DNA of 26,231 nt from an uncultured Acetatifactor sp. (GCA_934394515.1 CAKRRU010000023.1:1-26231), one strand, 5' to 3'. Numbered from the stretch's first letter, positions 1 through 7,689 are shown. Translations and numbers: made by a program. The notes: a model not told the origin generated them from the letters alone.

Positions 1-5
1 TTAGC

Positions 6-149
6 TTATTGGGTGAGAGGAATTCTGTGGACCACCCTGCGATAGAGCTTCCACAGGAGCACAGCAGGGAAACTGACTGCCAGATATGCTGTGGATAAAA
101 GTCCGGTAACACCGCCTACGATTGCAATGATTAAAATTCCAATATTCAT
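6..149 (-). CDS. small hydrophobic membrane peptide, 47 aa, unknown function
   Basis: I do not recognise this protein. The frame opens with ATG at 149 and stops at TAA (8-6). Reading from the start it is MNIGILIIAIVGGVTGLLST, followed by a second hydrophobic stretch and a basic tail (KLYRRVVHRIPLTQ). That predicts one long or two short membrane segments over residues 2-33 with the positive C-terminus in the cytosol. A GAGGAA ribosome-binding site lies 7-8 bases before the ATG, and a plausible minus-strand promoter lies at 247-219, so it is probably expressed. It is divergent from the UDP-sugar pyrophosphorylase gene and shares a regulatory region with it. It is shorter than most gene-finder cut-offs. 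The alternative is a chance frame, but the start site, charge pattern and promoter argue against that. Confidence 0.6.
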   Translation of the reverse strand: MNIGILIIAIVGGVTGLLSTAYLAVSFPAVLLWKLYRRVVHRIPLTQ

Positions 150-190
150 AATGAATTCCTCAACTTTCTGTCATTCTGTAAAGCATTCTA

Positions 191-210
191 TGAAGTTCTT
201 AAAAACTTCA
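191..210. repeat. 7-bp inverted repeat in the leader of the small membrane peptide
   Basis: TGAAGTT (191-197) and AACTTCA (204-210) are perfect inverted copies around a 6-base centre. They sit just downstream of the predicted start point (about 212) of the minus-strand transcript. The repeat could be an operator or a small 5' hairpin. There is no T-run, so it is not a terminator. Confidence 0.35.
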
Positions 211-218
211 CATACCGT

Positions 219-247
219 ATTATAGTAAACAGATACCCCCGGGTGAA
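219..247 (-). promoter_or_regulatory. predicted promoter of the small membrane peptide gene
   Basis: On the minus strand the -10 is a perfect TATAAT (224-219). With a 17-base spacer, the -35 is TTCACC (247-242), four of six matches. The 11-bp repeat array begins directly upstream of this -35, at about 253 to 324. Confidence 0.45.
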
Positions 248-263
248 TAGTTTTGAGAGACCC

Positions 264-324
264 TTAACACCATTTTGTCGGGATATTTACAAAATCTTTG
301 CAACACGTTTACAGAATCTTAACG
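264..324 (+). promoter_or_regulatory. array of hexamer direct repeats with exact 11-bp period (PhoP-box-like)
   Basis: Plus-strand hexamers begin at 264 (TTAACA), 275 (TTGTCG), 286 (TTTACA), 297 (TTTGCA), 308 (TTTACA) and 319 (TTAACG), each separated by exactly 5 bases. A 13-base unit (286-298 and 308-320) repeats with one mismatch at 22 bp. Tandem TT(A/T/C)ACA hexamers with about 11-bp periodicity are the known layout of binding sites for PhoP/PhoB-type (OmpR-family) response regulators in Firmicutes. The array lies between the divergent small peptide gene and the UDPGP-family gene, about 40 bases upstream of the latter's -35. Assignment to PhoP is inference. The 275 copy is poor. The rest of 150-452 holds only the two promoters and a short inverted repeat. 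Confidence 0.5.
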
Positions 325-362
325 GCAGGACTTACGGTCGGGAACGATCCCGGGAGTTAGGT

Positions 363-391
363 TTGCAATCATAGGGAATATCAAGTATAAT
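363..391 (+). promoter_or_regulatory. promoter of the UDPGP-family pyrophosphorylase gene
   Basis: TTGCAA (363-368), a 17-base spacer and a perfect TATAAT (386-391) give a sigma-A type promoter. The predicted start is near 398, giving a leader of about 55 nt before the ATG at 453. Confidence 0.75.
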
Positions 392-452
392 AGAGAAAAT
401 TGACTGTTGCTCAGAGAAAAATAGTCGGAGAAAATAAAACGGAGGTAGGAAT

Positions 453-1685
453 ATGAGTATGACACTGGAACAGGCTAAGGAGAAGCTTGCCAAGTATGGT
501 CAGGAACATGTTCTGAAGTATTACGGGGAGCTTACCGAAGAAGAGAAGCAGGGGATTCTGGATCAGATCGAAGCTACGGATATGAGTATCCTGGAGGCTT
601 GTAAGCACAAGGACGATCTGGCGAAAAAAGGAGTGATCACGCCGCTTGCTGCCATGCAGTTGGACGAGATCGAGGCAAACAGAGAGAGTTTTACCGCAAC
701 CGGTATCGAAGCGATCAGACAGGGAAAAGTAGCAGCGGTTCTGCTGGCCGGCGGCATGGGTACCAGACTGGGCTCCGATAATCCCAAGGGCATGTACAAT
801 GTGGGTCTGACCCGTGAACTGTACATCTTTGAGTGCCTGATCAATAACCTGATGGAAGTCGTGCATCAGGCAGACAGTTGGATCCACCTGTTTGTGATGA
901 CCAGCGATAAGAACAATGACGCAACGATCGCATTTTTAAAAGAGCATGATTTCTTCGGATACAACGCGGATTATGTCCACTTCTTCAAACAGGAGATGGC
1001 AGCGGCAACCGATTATGAAGGCAAGATTTATCTGGAGGAGAAGGGCAAGCTTTCCACATCCCCCAACGGTAACGGCGGCTGGTTTATTTCCATGAAAAAT
1101 AACGGCATGCTGGATATCGTACATAACGAAGGTGTTGAGTGGCTGAATGTATTTGCGGTCGACAACGTATTGCAGCGGATCGCAGATCCCTGCTTTATCG
1201 GTGCAACGATTCAGAAAAACTGCGTCGTTGGTTCCAAGGTGGTCCGCAAGAATGCACCGGATGAGAAGGTGGGCGTCATGTGCCTCGAGGACGGCAGACC
1301 TTCCATCGTGGAATACTATGAGTTAACGGATGAACTGATGAATGCGAAGGATGAAAAGGGTGAGCCTGCTTACAACTACGGCGTAATCCTGAACTATCTT
1401 TTCAAGGTACAGGATCTTGAGAAAATCATGGAAGAGAAGATGCCTCTGCACATCGTGGAGAAGAAGATCCCCTATCTGGATGAGAACGGAGAACCGGTGA
1501 AGCCGGAAAGCCCCAACGGTTATAAATTCGAGAGTCTGGTACTGGATATGATCCATCAGATGGACAGCTGTCTGCCCTTCGAAGTAGTCAGAAGAAAGGA
1601 ATTCGCTCCGATCAAGAACAAGACCGGTGTGGATTCTGTGGAGAGCGCCAGAGAGCTGCTTACCGAAAACGGAGTGGTACTGTAA
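453..1685 (+). CDS. UDP-sugar pyrophosphorylase, UDPGP family (eukaryotic UAP1-like)
   Basis: This is a cytosolic nucleotidyltransferase that joins UTP and a sugar-1-phosphate to give a UDP-sugar and pyrophosphate. At 410 residues it belongs to the UDPGP family rather than the GalU family. The nucleotide loop LAGGMGTRLG (98-107) is followed by PKGMYNVGL (111-119), then SPNGNGGW (203-210) and FAVDNVL (234-240), and the order and wording match UDP-N-acetylhexosamine pyrophosphorylases (UAP1/AGX1) better than UGP1. The ATG at 453 follows GGAGGT by 6 bases. The next gene is galE, which suggests UDP-glucose/UDP-galactose or the N-acetylated pair. Bacterial members are usually annotated as UTP-glucose-1-phosphate uridylyltransferase, and which sugar is used cannot be read from the sequence. 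Family call is firm, substrate call is not. Confidence 0.9.
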   Translation: MSMTLEQAKEKLAKYGQEHVLKYYGELTEEEKQGILDQIEATDMSILEACKHKDDLAKKGVITPLAAMQLDEIEANRESFTATGIEAIRQGKVAAVLLAGGMGTRLGSDNPKGMYNVGLTRELYIFECLINNLMEVVHQADSWIHLFVMTSDKNNDATIAFLKEHDFFGYNADYVHFFKQEMAAATDYEGKIYLEEKGKLSTSPNGNGGWFISMKNNGMLDIVHNEGVEWLNVFAVDNVLQRIADPCFIGATIQKNCVVGSKVVRKNAPDEKVGVMCLEDGRPSIVEYYELTDELMNAKDEKGEPAYNYGVILNYLFKVQDLEKIMEEKMPLHIVEKKIPYLDENGEPVKPESPNGYKFESLVLDMIHQMDSCLPFEVVRRKEFAPIKNKTGVDSVESARELLTENGVVL

Positions 1686-1770
1686 ACATTTCGACAGGTT
1701 CTTGTAACATAAGGTTATTGAGAAACTTACGGAATTACAGTAAGCTGATACCGTAAGAAATAAAGAAGTT

Positions 1771-1797
1771 GTTTCATCCATATCCATTGGATGAGAT
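1771..1797. repeat. hairpin between the pyrophosphorylase gene and galE
   Basis: CATCCA (1775-1780) pairs with TGGATG (1788-1793) around a 7-base loop, and wobble pairs extend the stem to about 1771-1797. No T-run follows, so it is more likely an RNA processing or stability element, or an attenuator arm, than an intrinsic terminator. A second imperfect stem (CTTACGG 1726-1732 with CCGTAAG 1751-1757) lies just before it. Confidence 0.35.
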
Positions 1798-1812
1798 TAG
1801 TTGCATAGCTGC

Positions 1813-1842
1813 TGCAGTAAACAAAAGGTATTGTATACTGCA
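1813..1842. promoter_or_regulatory. inverted repeat overlapping a possible -10 upstream of galE
   Basis: TGCAGTA (1813-1819) and TACTGCA (1836-1842) are perfect inverted copies. The right half overlaps TATACT (1834-1839), which could be the -10 of a galE promoter, although no convincing -35 lies 17 bases upstream. The arrangement would suit repressor binding. It may be fortuitous. Confidence 0.3.
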
Positions 1843-1862
1843 CGGCGGACAGGAGAGAGTGT

Positions 1863-2879
1863 ATGAGAATTTTGGTAACAGGCGGTGCCGGATTCATCGG
1901 CAGTCATACCGTAGTAGAATTACAGCAGGCAGGCTATGATGTTGTAGTATTGGACAATCTCTGCAATGCAAGTGAGAAGGTAATCCCCAGAGTAGAAGCC
2001 ATCACCGGCAAAAAGGTTCCTTTTTATAAAGCAGATATTCTGGATCGTGAAGCTCTGGAAGAAATCTTCACAAAAGAGAAGATCGATGCAGTGATTCATT
2101 TCGCAGGACTGAAGGCAGTCGGTGAATCGGTACAGAAGCCCTGGGAATATTACGAGAACAATATTGCAGGTACTTTGACTCTGGTAGATGTCATGAGAAA
2201 ACACGGCGTGAAGAGCATCATCTTCTCTTCCAGCGCTACCGTATACGGTAACCCCGCATTTGTTCCCATTACTGAGGAATGCCCCAAGGGACAGTGCACC
2301 AACCCTTACGGCTGGACCAAATCTATGCTGGAGCAGATCCTGACTGACATCCAGAAAGCAGATCCTGAATGGAATGTGATCCTGCTTCGTTACTTCAACC
2401 CCATCGGAGCACACAAGAGCGGAACCATCGGTGAGAACCCTAACGGTATCCCCAATAACCTGATGCCTTACATCACACAGGTGGCAGTTGGCAAGCTGAA
2501 AGAGCTGGGTGTCTTCGGTGATGATTATGATACCCCCGACGGAACCGGCGTGCGTGATTACATCCATGTAGTAGACCTGGCAAAGGGTCATGTGAAGGCT
2601 CTGAAGAAGATTGAGGAGAATGCAGGACTGAAGATCTACAACCTGGGAACTGGCGTCGGCTACAGCGTTCTGGATATTGTAAAGAACTTCGAAGCAGCTA
2701 CCGGCGTGAAAATTCCTTATGTGATCAAACCCCGTCGCGCAGGCGATATCGCTACCTGCTATTCCGATGCTTCCCTGGCAGAGAAGGAACTTGGCTGGAA
2801 AGCTGAGAACGGCATCAGGGAGATGTGTGAAGATTCCTGGAGATGGCAGAAGAACAATCCCAACGGATATGAGGAATAA
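1863..2879 (+). CDS. galE: UDP-glucose 4-epimerase
   Basis: GalE interconverts UDP-glucose and UDP-galactose (often also the N-acetyl forms) using tightly bound NAD, in the Leloir pathway and in supply of galactose for polysaccharides. The protein is an extended short-chain dehydrogenase of 338 residues, the same length as Escherichia coli GalE. The NAD loop GGAGFIGSH is at 7-15, SSSATVYG at 122-129 supplies the catalytic Ser124, and YGWTK supplies Tyr149 and Lys153, all in register with the E. coli numbering. RYFNPIGAH and the late RAGDIA motif are also present. AGGAG (1851-1855) precedes the ATG by 7 bases. It lies 177 bp after the pyrophosphorylase gene on the same strand, so the pair may be co-transcribed or galE may have its own weak promoter. 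A strong terminator follows. Confidence 0.96.
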   Translation: MRILVTGGAGFIGSHTVVELQQAGYDVVVLDNLCNASEKVIPRVEAITGKKVPFYKADILDREALEEIFTKEKIDAVIHFAGLKAVGESVQKPWEYYENNIAGTLTLVDVMRKHGVKSIIFSSSATVYGNPAFVPITEECPKGQCTNPYGWTKSMLEQILTDIQKADPEWNVILLRYFNPIGAHKSGTIGENPNGIPNNLMPYITQVAVGKLKELGVFGDDYDTPDGTGVRDYIHVVDLAKGHVKALKKIEENAGLKIYNLGTGVGYSVLDIVKNFEAATGVKIPYVIKPRRAGDIATCYSDASLAEKELGWKAENGIREMCEDSWRWQKNNPNGYEE

Positions 2880-2906
2880 TTTAGCATATATATTCATATG
2901 ACATAT

Positions 2907-2939
2907 AAAAAGGCATGACTTTACGGGTCATGCCTTTTT
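2907..2939 (+). terminator. intrinsic terminator after galE
   Basis: A 13-bp perfect stem (2907-2919 with 2927-2939) encloses a 7-base loop and ends in five Ts, with five As on the other side. It ends the UDP-sugar unit. Confidence 0.9.
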
Positions 2940-2953
2940 ACAACATAAGATCA

Positions 2954-2982
2954 TTGCATCTGAGAAAACAATCCAGTATAAT
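2954..2982 (+). promoter_or_regulatory. promoter of the hydratase gene
   Basis: TTGCAT (2954-2959), 17 bases, TATAAT (2977-2982). The predicted start near 2989 leaves a leader of about 100 nt before the chosen ATG at 3088. Confidence 0.8.
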
Positions 2983-2989
2983 AGAAGAA

Positions 2990-3060
2990 GTGCATGAATG
3001 ACGTGTCGCTGCCCGGAGGGATGGCAGCGGGCGGTGACAATAAATGCCTGCGTTATGCAC
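2990..3060 (+). ncRNA. structured 5' leader of the hydratase mRNA, possible cis-regulatory RNA
   Basis: The leader folds on paper into a closed unit. GTGCAT (2990-2995) pairs with ATGCAC (3055-3060). After a 4-base bulge, GACG (3000-3003) pairs with CGTT (3051-3054). Inside, CGCTGCC (3007-3013) pairs perfectly with GGCAGCG (3023-3029) around the loop CGGAGGGAT, and TGT (3004-3006) can pair with ACA (3037-3039). The outer helix starts at about the second transcribed base and ends 15 bases before the ribosome-binding site AGGAGG (3076-3081). I could not match it to a riboswitch class I know, and no terminator hairpin follows, so any control would be at translation. The fold is visible, the function is a guess. 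Confidence 0.4.
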
Positions 3061-3087
3061 AAAAAGAGGAATCACAGGAGGATGAGC

Positions 3088-5379
3088 ATGATTCAGTTAA
3101 CACAGGGCGGCGCTTATCTGGTAAACGGTACGGACATTGTAGCGGATACTCCGGAAGCAGCCAGTCAGATACAGGCGAAGACCGGCAGGACGGTCTCCAA
3201 AGAAGAAGCAGCGAAAAACACCATGGCTTACAGTATTTTGGCGGAGCATAATACCTCCGGCAATATGGATAAGCTGAAGATCCGTTTTGATAAGCTTACC
3301 AGCCATGACATTACCTTTGTAGGTATTATCCAGACCGCGAGAGCATCCGGACTGCAGAAGTTCCCCATGCCCTATGTACTGACCAACTGTCATAACTCTC
3401 TGTGTGCCGTAGGCGGTACCATCAACGAGGATGACCACATGTTTGGTCTGACCTGTGCGAAAAAATACGGTGGAGTCTATGTACCCCCTCATCAGGCAGT
3501 CATCCACCAGTTTGCCAGAGAGATGCTTGCCGGCGGCGGCAAGATGATCCTGGGTTCCGATTCCCACACCCGTTACGGTGCCCTGGGTACCATGGCTATG
3601 GGCGAGGGCGGACCGGAGCTGGTAAAACAGCTGCTGAACCAGACTTATGATATCAACATGCCCGGCGTGGTAGCCGTATATCTGAAGGGTGCTCCCGTGA
3701 AGGGTGTAGGTCCTCAGGACGTGGCACTGGCTATTATCGGCGCAGTATTCAAAAACGGCTATGTGAAAAATAAAGTAATGGAATTCGTAGGTCCCGGCGT
3801 GGCTTCTTTAAGTGCTGATTTCCGTATCGGCATTGATGTCATGACCACAGAGACCACCTGCCTGTCCTCTATCTGGAAGACCGACGACCAGATCCGTGAG
3901 TTCTATGAGATCCACGGACGTACTGAAGATTACAAGGAATTGAATCCCGGACAGGTGGCATACTATGACGGACTCATTGAGGTAGATCTGGACAAGATCC
4001 GTCCTATGATTGCTATGCCATTCCATCCAAGCAACACTTATACCATCGAAGAGCTGAATGCGAACCTGATGGATATTCTGGATGAGACCGAGAAGCGTGC
4101 CAAGGTAAGTCTGGACAGCGCCGTAGATTTCACTCTGAAGAATAAAGTAAAGAACGGTAAGTTCATCGTAGATCAGGGTATCATCGCAGGCTGTGCCGGC
4201 GGCGGATTTGAGAATATCTGTGCGGCAGCAGACATCCTGAAGGGAAGATACATCGGTGCAGATGAGTTTACCTTAAGTGTATATCCTGCATCCATGCCGG
4301 TGTACATGGAACTGATCCGCAACGGCTGTGCCGCTACCATCTTAGAGACCGGTGCGGTCATGAAGACAGCGTTCTGCGGTCCCTGCTTCGGAGCCGGTGA
4401 TACGCCTGCCAACAATGCATTCAGTATCCGTCACTCTACCAGAAACTTCCCGAACCGTGAAGGCTCCAAACTGCAGAACGGTCAGATTGCTTCCGTAGCA
4501 TTGATGGATGCGCGTTCCATTGCCGCTACCGCAGCCAACAAGGGTGTGCTGACTCCTGCGACAGAGTTTGACGGAGATTTCGGAAAATATAAGTATCACT
4601 TTGACAGCAATATTTACAAGAACCGTGTATTCGATTCCCACGGTGTGGCAGATGAGAGCGTAGAGATCCAGTTCGGCCCGAATATCAAGGACTGGCCGGC
4701 TATGGGCGCTCTGCCTGAGAACCTGGTATTACAGGTAGTATCCGAGATCCACGATCCGGTTACCACGACCGATGAACTGATCCCTTCCGGTGAGACCTCT
4801 TCCTATCGTTCCAATCCTCTGGGACTGGCGGAGTTCACCTTAAGCCGTAAGGATCCGCAGTACGTAGGACGTGCGAAAGAGATCCAGAAGGCAGAGAAAG
4901 AGCGTATGAACGGCGGACATCCCTGCGAAGCGGTTCCGGTACTGAAGGATGTCATGGGTGAGGTAAAGCAGAAGTTTGCAGATGCAAGCCGCGAAAATAC
5001 AGGCTTCGGTTCCACTATCTTCGCAGTGAAGCCCGGTGACGGCTCTGCCCGTGAACAGGCTGCTTCCTGCCAGAAGGTACTGGGCGGCTGGGCCAATATT
5101 GCCAACGAGTATGCGACCAAGCGTTATCGTTCCAACCTGATCAACTGGGGTATGCTTCCTTTTCTGATAAAGCCCGGCGACCTGCCTTTCAAGAACCTGG
5201 ATTATCTGTTCATCCCCGGTATCAAGAAAGCTGTGGAAGACAAGGCAGAAGAGATCAAGGCGTATGTGGTAACACCCGGAGAGGGCATGAAGGAATTCTC
5301 CCTGAAGCTCGGTGAACTGACCGATGAAGAACGTCAGATCATCCTGAAGGGCTGCCTGATTAATTACAACAGAGTGTAA
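3088..5379 (+). CDS. YbhJ-like aconitase-family hydratase
   Basis: This is a 763-residue cytosolic iron-sulfur (de)hydratase of the aconitase superfamily, close in layout and length to E. coli YbhJ, whose substrate is not settled. [12 protein letters not shown] (156-167) is the core active-site segment. Cys369 (in [10 protein letters not shown]) and the pair Cys430/Cys433 (in FCGPCFGAG) match the three [4Fe-4S] ligand positions. The first cysteine is followed by AGGG rather than the TN of classical aconitase, so substrate recognition probably differs. The C-terminal half contains the swivel-domain-like region. The start is set at 3088 because AGGAGG (3076-3081) sits 6 bases before it. The same frame is open back to 2998, but that extension lies in the folded leader. 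It may be mono- or bicistronic with the SseB-like gene 110 bp downstream, as no terminator separates them. Confidence 0.85.
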   Translation: MIQLTQGGAYLVNGTDIVADTPEAASQIQAKTGRTVSKEEAAKNTMAYSILAEHNTSGNMDKLKIRFDKLTSHDITFVGIIQTARASGLQKFPMPYVLTNCHNSLCAVGGTINEDDHMFGLTCAKKYGGVYVPPHQAVIHQFAREMLAGGGKMILGSDSHTRYGALGTMAMGEGGPELVKQLLNQTYDINMPGVVAVYLKGAPVKGVGPQDVALAIIGAVFKNGYVKNKVMEFVGPGVASLSADFRIGIDVMTTETTCLSSIWKTDDQIREFYEIHGRTEDYKELNPGQVAYYDGLIEVDLDKIRPMIAMPFHPSNTYTIEELNANLMDILDETEKRAKVSLDSAVDFTLKNKVKNGKFIVDQGIIAGCAGGGFENICAAADILKGRYIGADEFTLSVYPASMPVYMELIRNGCAATILETGAVMKTAFCGPCFGAGDTPANNAFSIRHSTRNFPNREGSKLQNGQIASVALMDARSIAATAANKGVLTPATEFDGDFGKYKYHFDSNIYKNRVFDSHGVADESVEIQFGPNIKDWPAMGALPENLVLQVVSEIHDPVTTTDELIPSGETSSYRSNPLGLAEFTLSRKDPQYVGRAKEIQKAEKERMNGGHPCEAVPVLKDVMGEVKQKFADASRENTGFGSTIFAVKPGDGSAREQAASCQKVLGGWANIANEYATKRYRSNLINWGMLPFLIKPGDLPFKNLDYLFIPGIKKAVEDKAEEIKAYVVTPGEGMKEFSLKLGELTDEERQIILKGCLINYNRV

Positions 5380-5489
5380 ATATGTAAAAAATTCAGACAT
5401 CTGGAACCGCAGCCGTTCCGGAAGGAAAGCAGAATGGGTTAACAAAACAGAACGGTTACAGCAAGATGTTGTAAGGAGATTAACAGATT

Positions 5490-6005
5490 ATGGAATTTAA
5501 CAAACCGGTATCCAACCCCATGATGGTGGGATCTATCGAATTATTAAAAGCAGAAGACACACCGGAACACAGACAGATGTTCTTGGACGAATTGCAGAAA
5601 GCAAAATTCCTGGCACCGGTAGTCATCGATCCCGTGCCGCAGCCCGATGAAAAGGGACAGGTGAAGATCGCCAGAGATGCCAAGATACAGTTCCCGATGC
5701 TGTCCACAGAGGACGGCCGGAGATTCTTCATGGCTTTCACAGACTGGACAGAACTGAAAAAGTGGAGAGACGAGGAAAATCAGCAGACTTTTGCTATGAA
5801 TTTTGATGATTATGCAGGAATGCTGCTGCGGAAAGACGCACAGGGCAATATCAGCCCGGCACTGGGATTTGTAATCAATCCTTTCGGCGGCAACATCGTC
5901 GTTACCAGAGAGATGGTAGCCGGCATGATCGCAGCAAAGCTGAAAGCAGCCGGCAAACCGGTGCCTCCCGCACCCGGTGCACCCACCGCGCCTACACAGC
6001 AGTAA
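5490..6005 (+). CDS. SseB-family protein
   Basis: The 171-residue protein resembles the SseB N-terminal domain family (PF07179 type): a compact alpha/beta domain containing FPMLSTEDGRRFFMAFTDW around residues 68-87, then MNFDDYAGML and GFVINPFGGNIVVTREMV. It ends in a proline-rich tail (PVPPAPGAPTAP). There is no signal peptide or membrane segment, so it is probably cytosolic. Function in Clostridia is unknown: the name comes from a Salmonella gene and does not imply secretion. AGGAG (5474-5478) is 11 bases from the ATG, which is long but workable. It follows the hydratase with no terminator, though a short hairpin lies at 5400-5422, and is followed by two terminators. Confidence 0.75.
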   Translation: MEFNKPVSNPMMVGSIELLKAEDTPEHRQMFLDELQKAKFLAPVVIDPVPQPDEKGQVKIARDAKIQFPMLSTEDGRRFFMAFTDWTELKKWRDEENQQTFAMNFDDYAGMLLRKDAQGNISPALGFVINPFGGNIVVTREMVAGMIAAKLKAAGKPVPPAPGAPTAPTQQ

Positions 6006-6041
6006 ATTCAGACTAAATAAAATGTTCGTTTGCGACGATAT

Positions 6042-6085
6042 AAATAGCAGAGAGGTGACAAGGCCGGTCATTTCTCTGCTATTTT
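6042..6085 (+). terminator. intrinsic terminator after the SseB-like gene
   Basis: An 18-bp stem with two G-T wobbles (6042-6059 with 6067-6084), a 7-base loop and a short T-run. The T-run is modest (TTTTAATTT), which may be why a second terminator follows. Confidence 0.85.
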
Positions 6086-6113
6086 AATTTACAATCGGAT
6101 AACGACACCACGG

Positions 6114-6165
6114 ATGGTAATCGGACAGGATGTACAGAAAGATCCTGTTTTGTTACCATTTTTTT
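6114..6165 (+). terminator. second, two-part terminator in tandem
   Basis: The outer stem pairs ATGGTAA (6114-6120) with TTACCAT (6153-6159). The inner stem pairs ACAGGAT (6125-6131) with ATCCTGT (6142-6148). Seven Ts end the structure (6159-6165). It begins only 28 bases after the first terminator. Confidence 0.8.
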
Positions 6166-6166
6166 A

Positions 6167-6194
6167 TTGTAATAGTTTGGTTATACGGTATTAT
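6167..6194 (+). promoter_or_regulatory. possible promoter of the calcium-loop protein gene
   Basis: TTGTAA (6167-6172), 16 bases, TATTAT (6189-6194). It lies immediately after the T-run of the tandem terminator and about 78 bases before the TTG start at 6272. Confidence 0.45.
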
Positions 6195-6271
6195 GCTGAT
6201 GGCGAACTGTTACATTTACAGGAAGCGCGCTCTGTATACGGTGAGGTCGGGGAAAGGAGAAAATTACAGAT

Positions 6272-7537
6272 TTGAGAATTGATTCCGCAAACATAGGAAT
6301 GGATTCCGCCAGAAGTTATCATACTTCTAAGACAAGCGTCAGACGTTTTGAGATAATGGATTATCAGGCAGGTCTGACAGATGTATCCGCGCAGGGGCAG
6401 AAGACCGCCGCAGGAGGAGACACAGAACAGAATACAGCACAGAACACAGAGGCAGGAGCGGAAAATACAGCAGAAAATGCGTATCTTGCGACTGCCAAAG
6501 AATGGCAGAGCCGTTTTAAGGTATCTTATGCGGGACTGGATATGCGAAGCAGTGCCGGGGAACAGACCGAAGCTACCATCCGGGAGTATACAGTACGTTA
6601 CATTTTTGATCTGTTATTCCCGTCCGGAAACCATACGTTGCGTGACTGGATGCAGGAAAACGGATGGAGCAGCGGTGGAACGCAGACGTCGAACGTATGG
6701 AGTACAGGCAACGGTGCGCAGGATAGCACTCAGTATGTCGATGCGAAAAATAACGGAAACACCGAAGGACTGTCCGGAAGTTTACAACAGAATCATTCTA
6801 TTGGTTTGATAAGGTCATCCGCAGCACGTCTGAGAGTACTGAACTACGTGGGAGAATACAGGAGTACGGAGCAGGAAGACACCAGCTTCTCCACCGTGGG
6901 AACTGTACGGACTAAGGACGGCAGAGAAATTAATTTTAACGTGAATGTCAATATGAGCCGCAGATGTGAGAAATACTACAGAGAAGAACTCAATGTAGCA
7001 CAATTTACCTTGTGTGACCCGTTGGTGATTAATCTGGATACTGACGTGACAGAAGTGTCAGATCAGACCTTTTATTTTGATCTGGATGCAGACGGCAAGG
7101 AAGACGAGATTTCTATGCTGAAAGGCAGCGGTTATCTGGCACTGGATAAAAACGGCGATGGCAGGATCAATGACGGAAGCGAGCTGTTCGGAACCCGGAA
7201 TGGGGACGGATTCGCGGATCTGGCGCAGTACGATGAGGACGGAAACGGCTGGATCGATGAGAACGATTCCATCTGGTCAAAATTAAAAATCTGGTGTAAG
7301 GATGAAAATGGAAATGATGTACTGTACAAACTTTCTGACAAGGGTGTCGGTGCCATCTGTCTGCAAAATGTTTCCACAGATTTCACCTTACAGGGAAACC
7401 GTAATGCGCAGGACGGCTCCACGAATACCAATGCAACCAACGGAGTGATCCGTAAGACCGGCATTTTCTTATATGAAAACGGAAATGTGGGAACCGTGCA
7501 GCATGTGGATATGGCAGCTTATGCCGCTGAAGCCTGA
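6272..7537 (+). CDS. protein with EF-hand-like calcium-binding loops, TTG start
   Basis: I do not recognise a named function. The 421-residue protein begins at a TTG codon 12 bases after GGAG (6256-6259). The next in-frame ATG (6299, residue 10) lacks a site and would cut off the N-terminal RIDSANIGMDSARSY segment, so TTG is preferred. Residues 40-70 are a Gln/Thr/Ala-rich low-complexity stretch. The C-terminal part carries three Asp/Asn/Gly-rich loops of the calcium-binding kind: DLDADGKEDE (270-279), DKNGDGRINDGS (292-303) and DEDGNGWIDEND (321-332). The DGSELFG...IDENDSIWSKLKIW pattern recurs in many bacterial surface and RTX-like calcium-binding proteins. There is no signal peptide or membrane segment, so the location is unclear. 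Confidence 0.7.
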   Translation: MRIDSANIGMDSARSYHTSKTSVRRFEIMDYQAGLTDVSAQGQKTAAGGDTEQNTAQNTEAGAENTAENAYLATAKEWQSRFKVSYAGLDMRSSAGEQTEATIREYTVRYIFDLLFPSGNHTLRDWMQENGWSSGGTQTSNVWSTGNGAQDSTQYVDAKNNGNTEGLSGSLQQNHSIGLIRSSAARLRVLNYVGEYRSTEQEDTSFSTVGTVRTKDGREINFNVNVNMSRRCEKYYREELNVAQFTLCDPLVINLDTDVTEVSDQTFYFDLDADGKEDEISMLKGSGYLALDKNGDGRINDGSELFGTRNGDGFADLAQYDEDGNGWIDENDSIWSKLKIWCKDENGNDVLYKLSDKGVGAICLQNVSTDFTLQGNRNAQDGSTNTNATNGVIRKTGIFLYENGNVGTVQHVDMAAYAAEA

Positions 7538-7689
7538 GAATAAATTAGAAATAAATGTAATTATCGTATCGCACGCATCCTGAATAAAACCCTTGAATCG
7601 GGCAAGACTATAGGATAAACCAGGGAAAATGGTTTGAGGACGTAATAGCAGGCAGTTGATTCAGGGAACAGGAAGGATGCGGATAAGAT

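Noticed and set aside
273..283. TTTTGTCGGGA as a Spo0A box
   Set aside because: It departs from the TGTCGAA core at two positions and is better explained as part of the 11-bp repeat array.
1920..2897. 325-codon open frame on the strand opposite galE
   Set aside because: It is a shadow of galE: no ribosome-binding site, no domain, Cys-rich nonsense composition, while galE matches its family over full length.
2998..3087. N-terminal extension of the hydratase from an upstream start
   Set aside because: The extra 30 codons run through the folded leader and have no ribosome-binding site, while AGGAGG is placed correctly for 3088.
2983..3087. Hydratase leader as a known riboswitch (ZTP, c-di-GMP, THF, guanidine classes considered)
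   Set aside because: None of the conserved cores I remember for these classes is present, so it is left unassigned.
5400..5422. Hairpin between the hydratase and SseB-like genes as a terminator
   Set aside because: The 8-bp stem with one wobble has no T-run after it. It may be an mRNA processing site at most.
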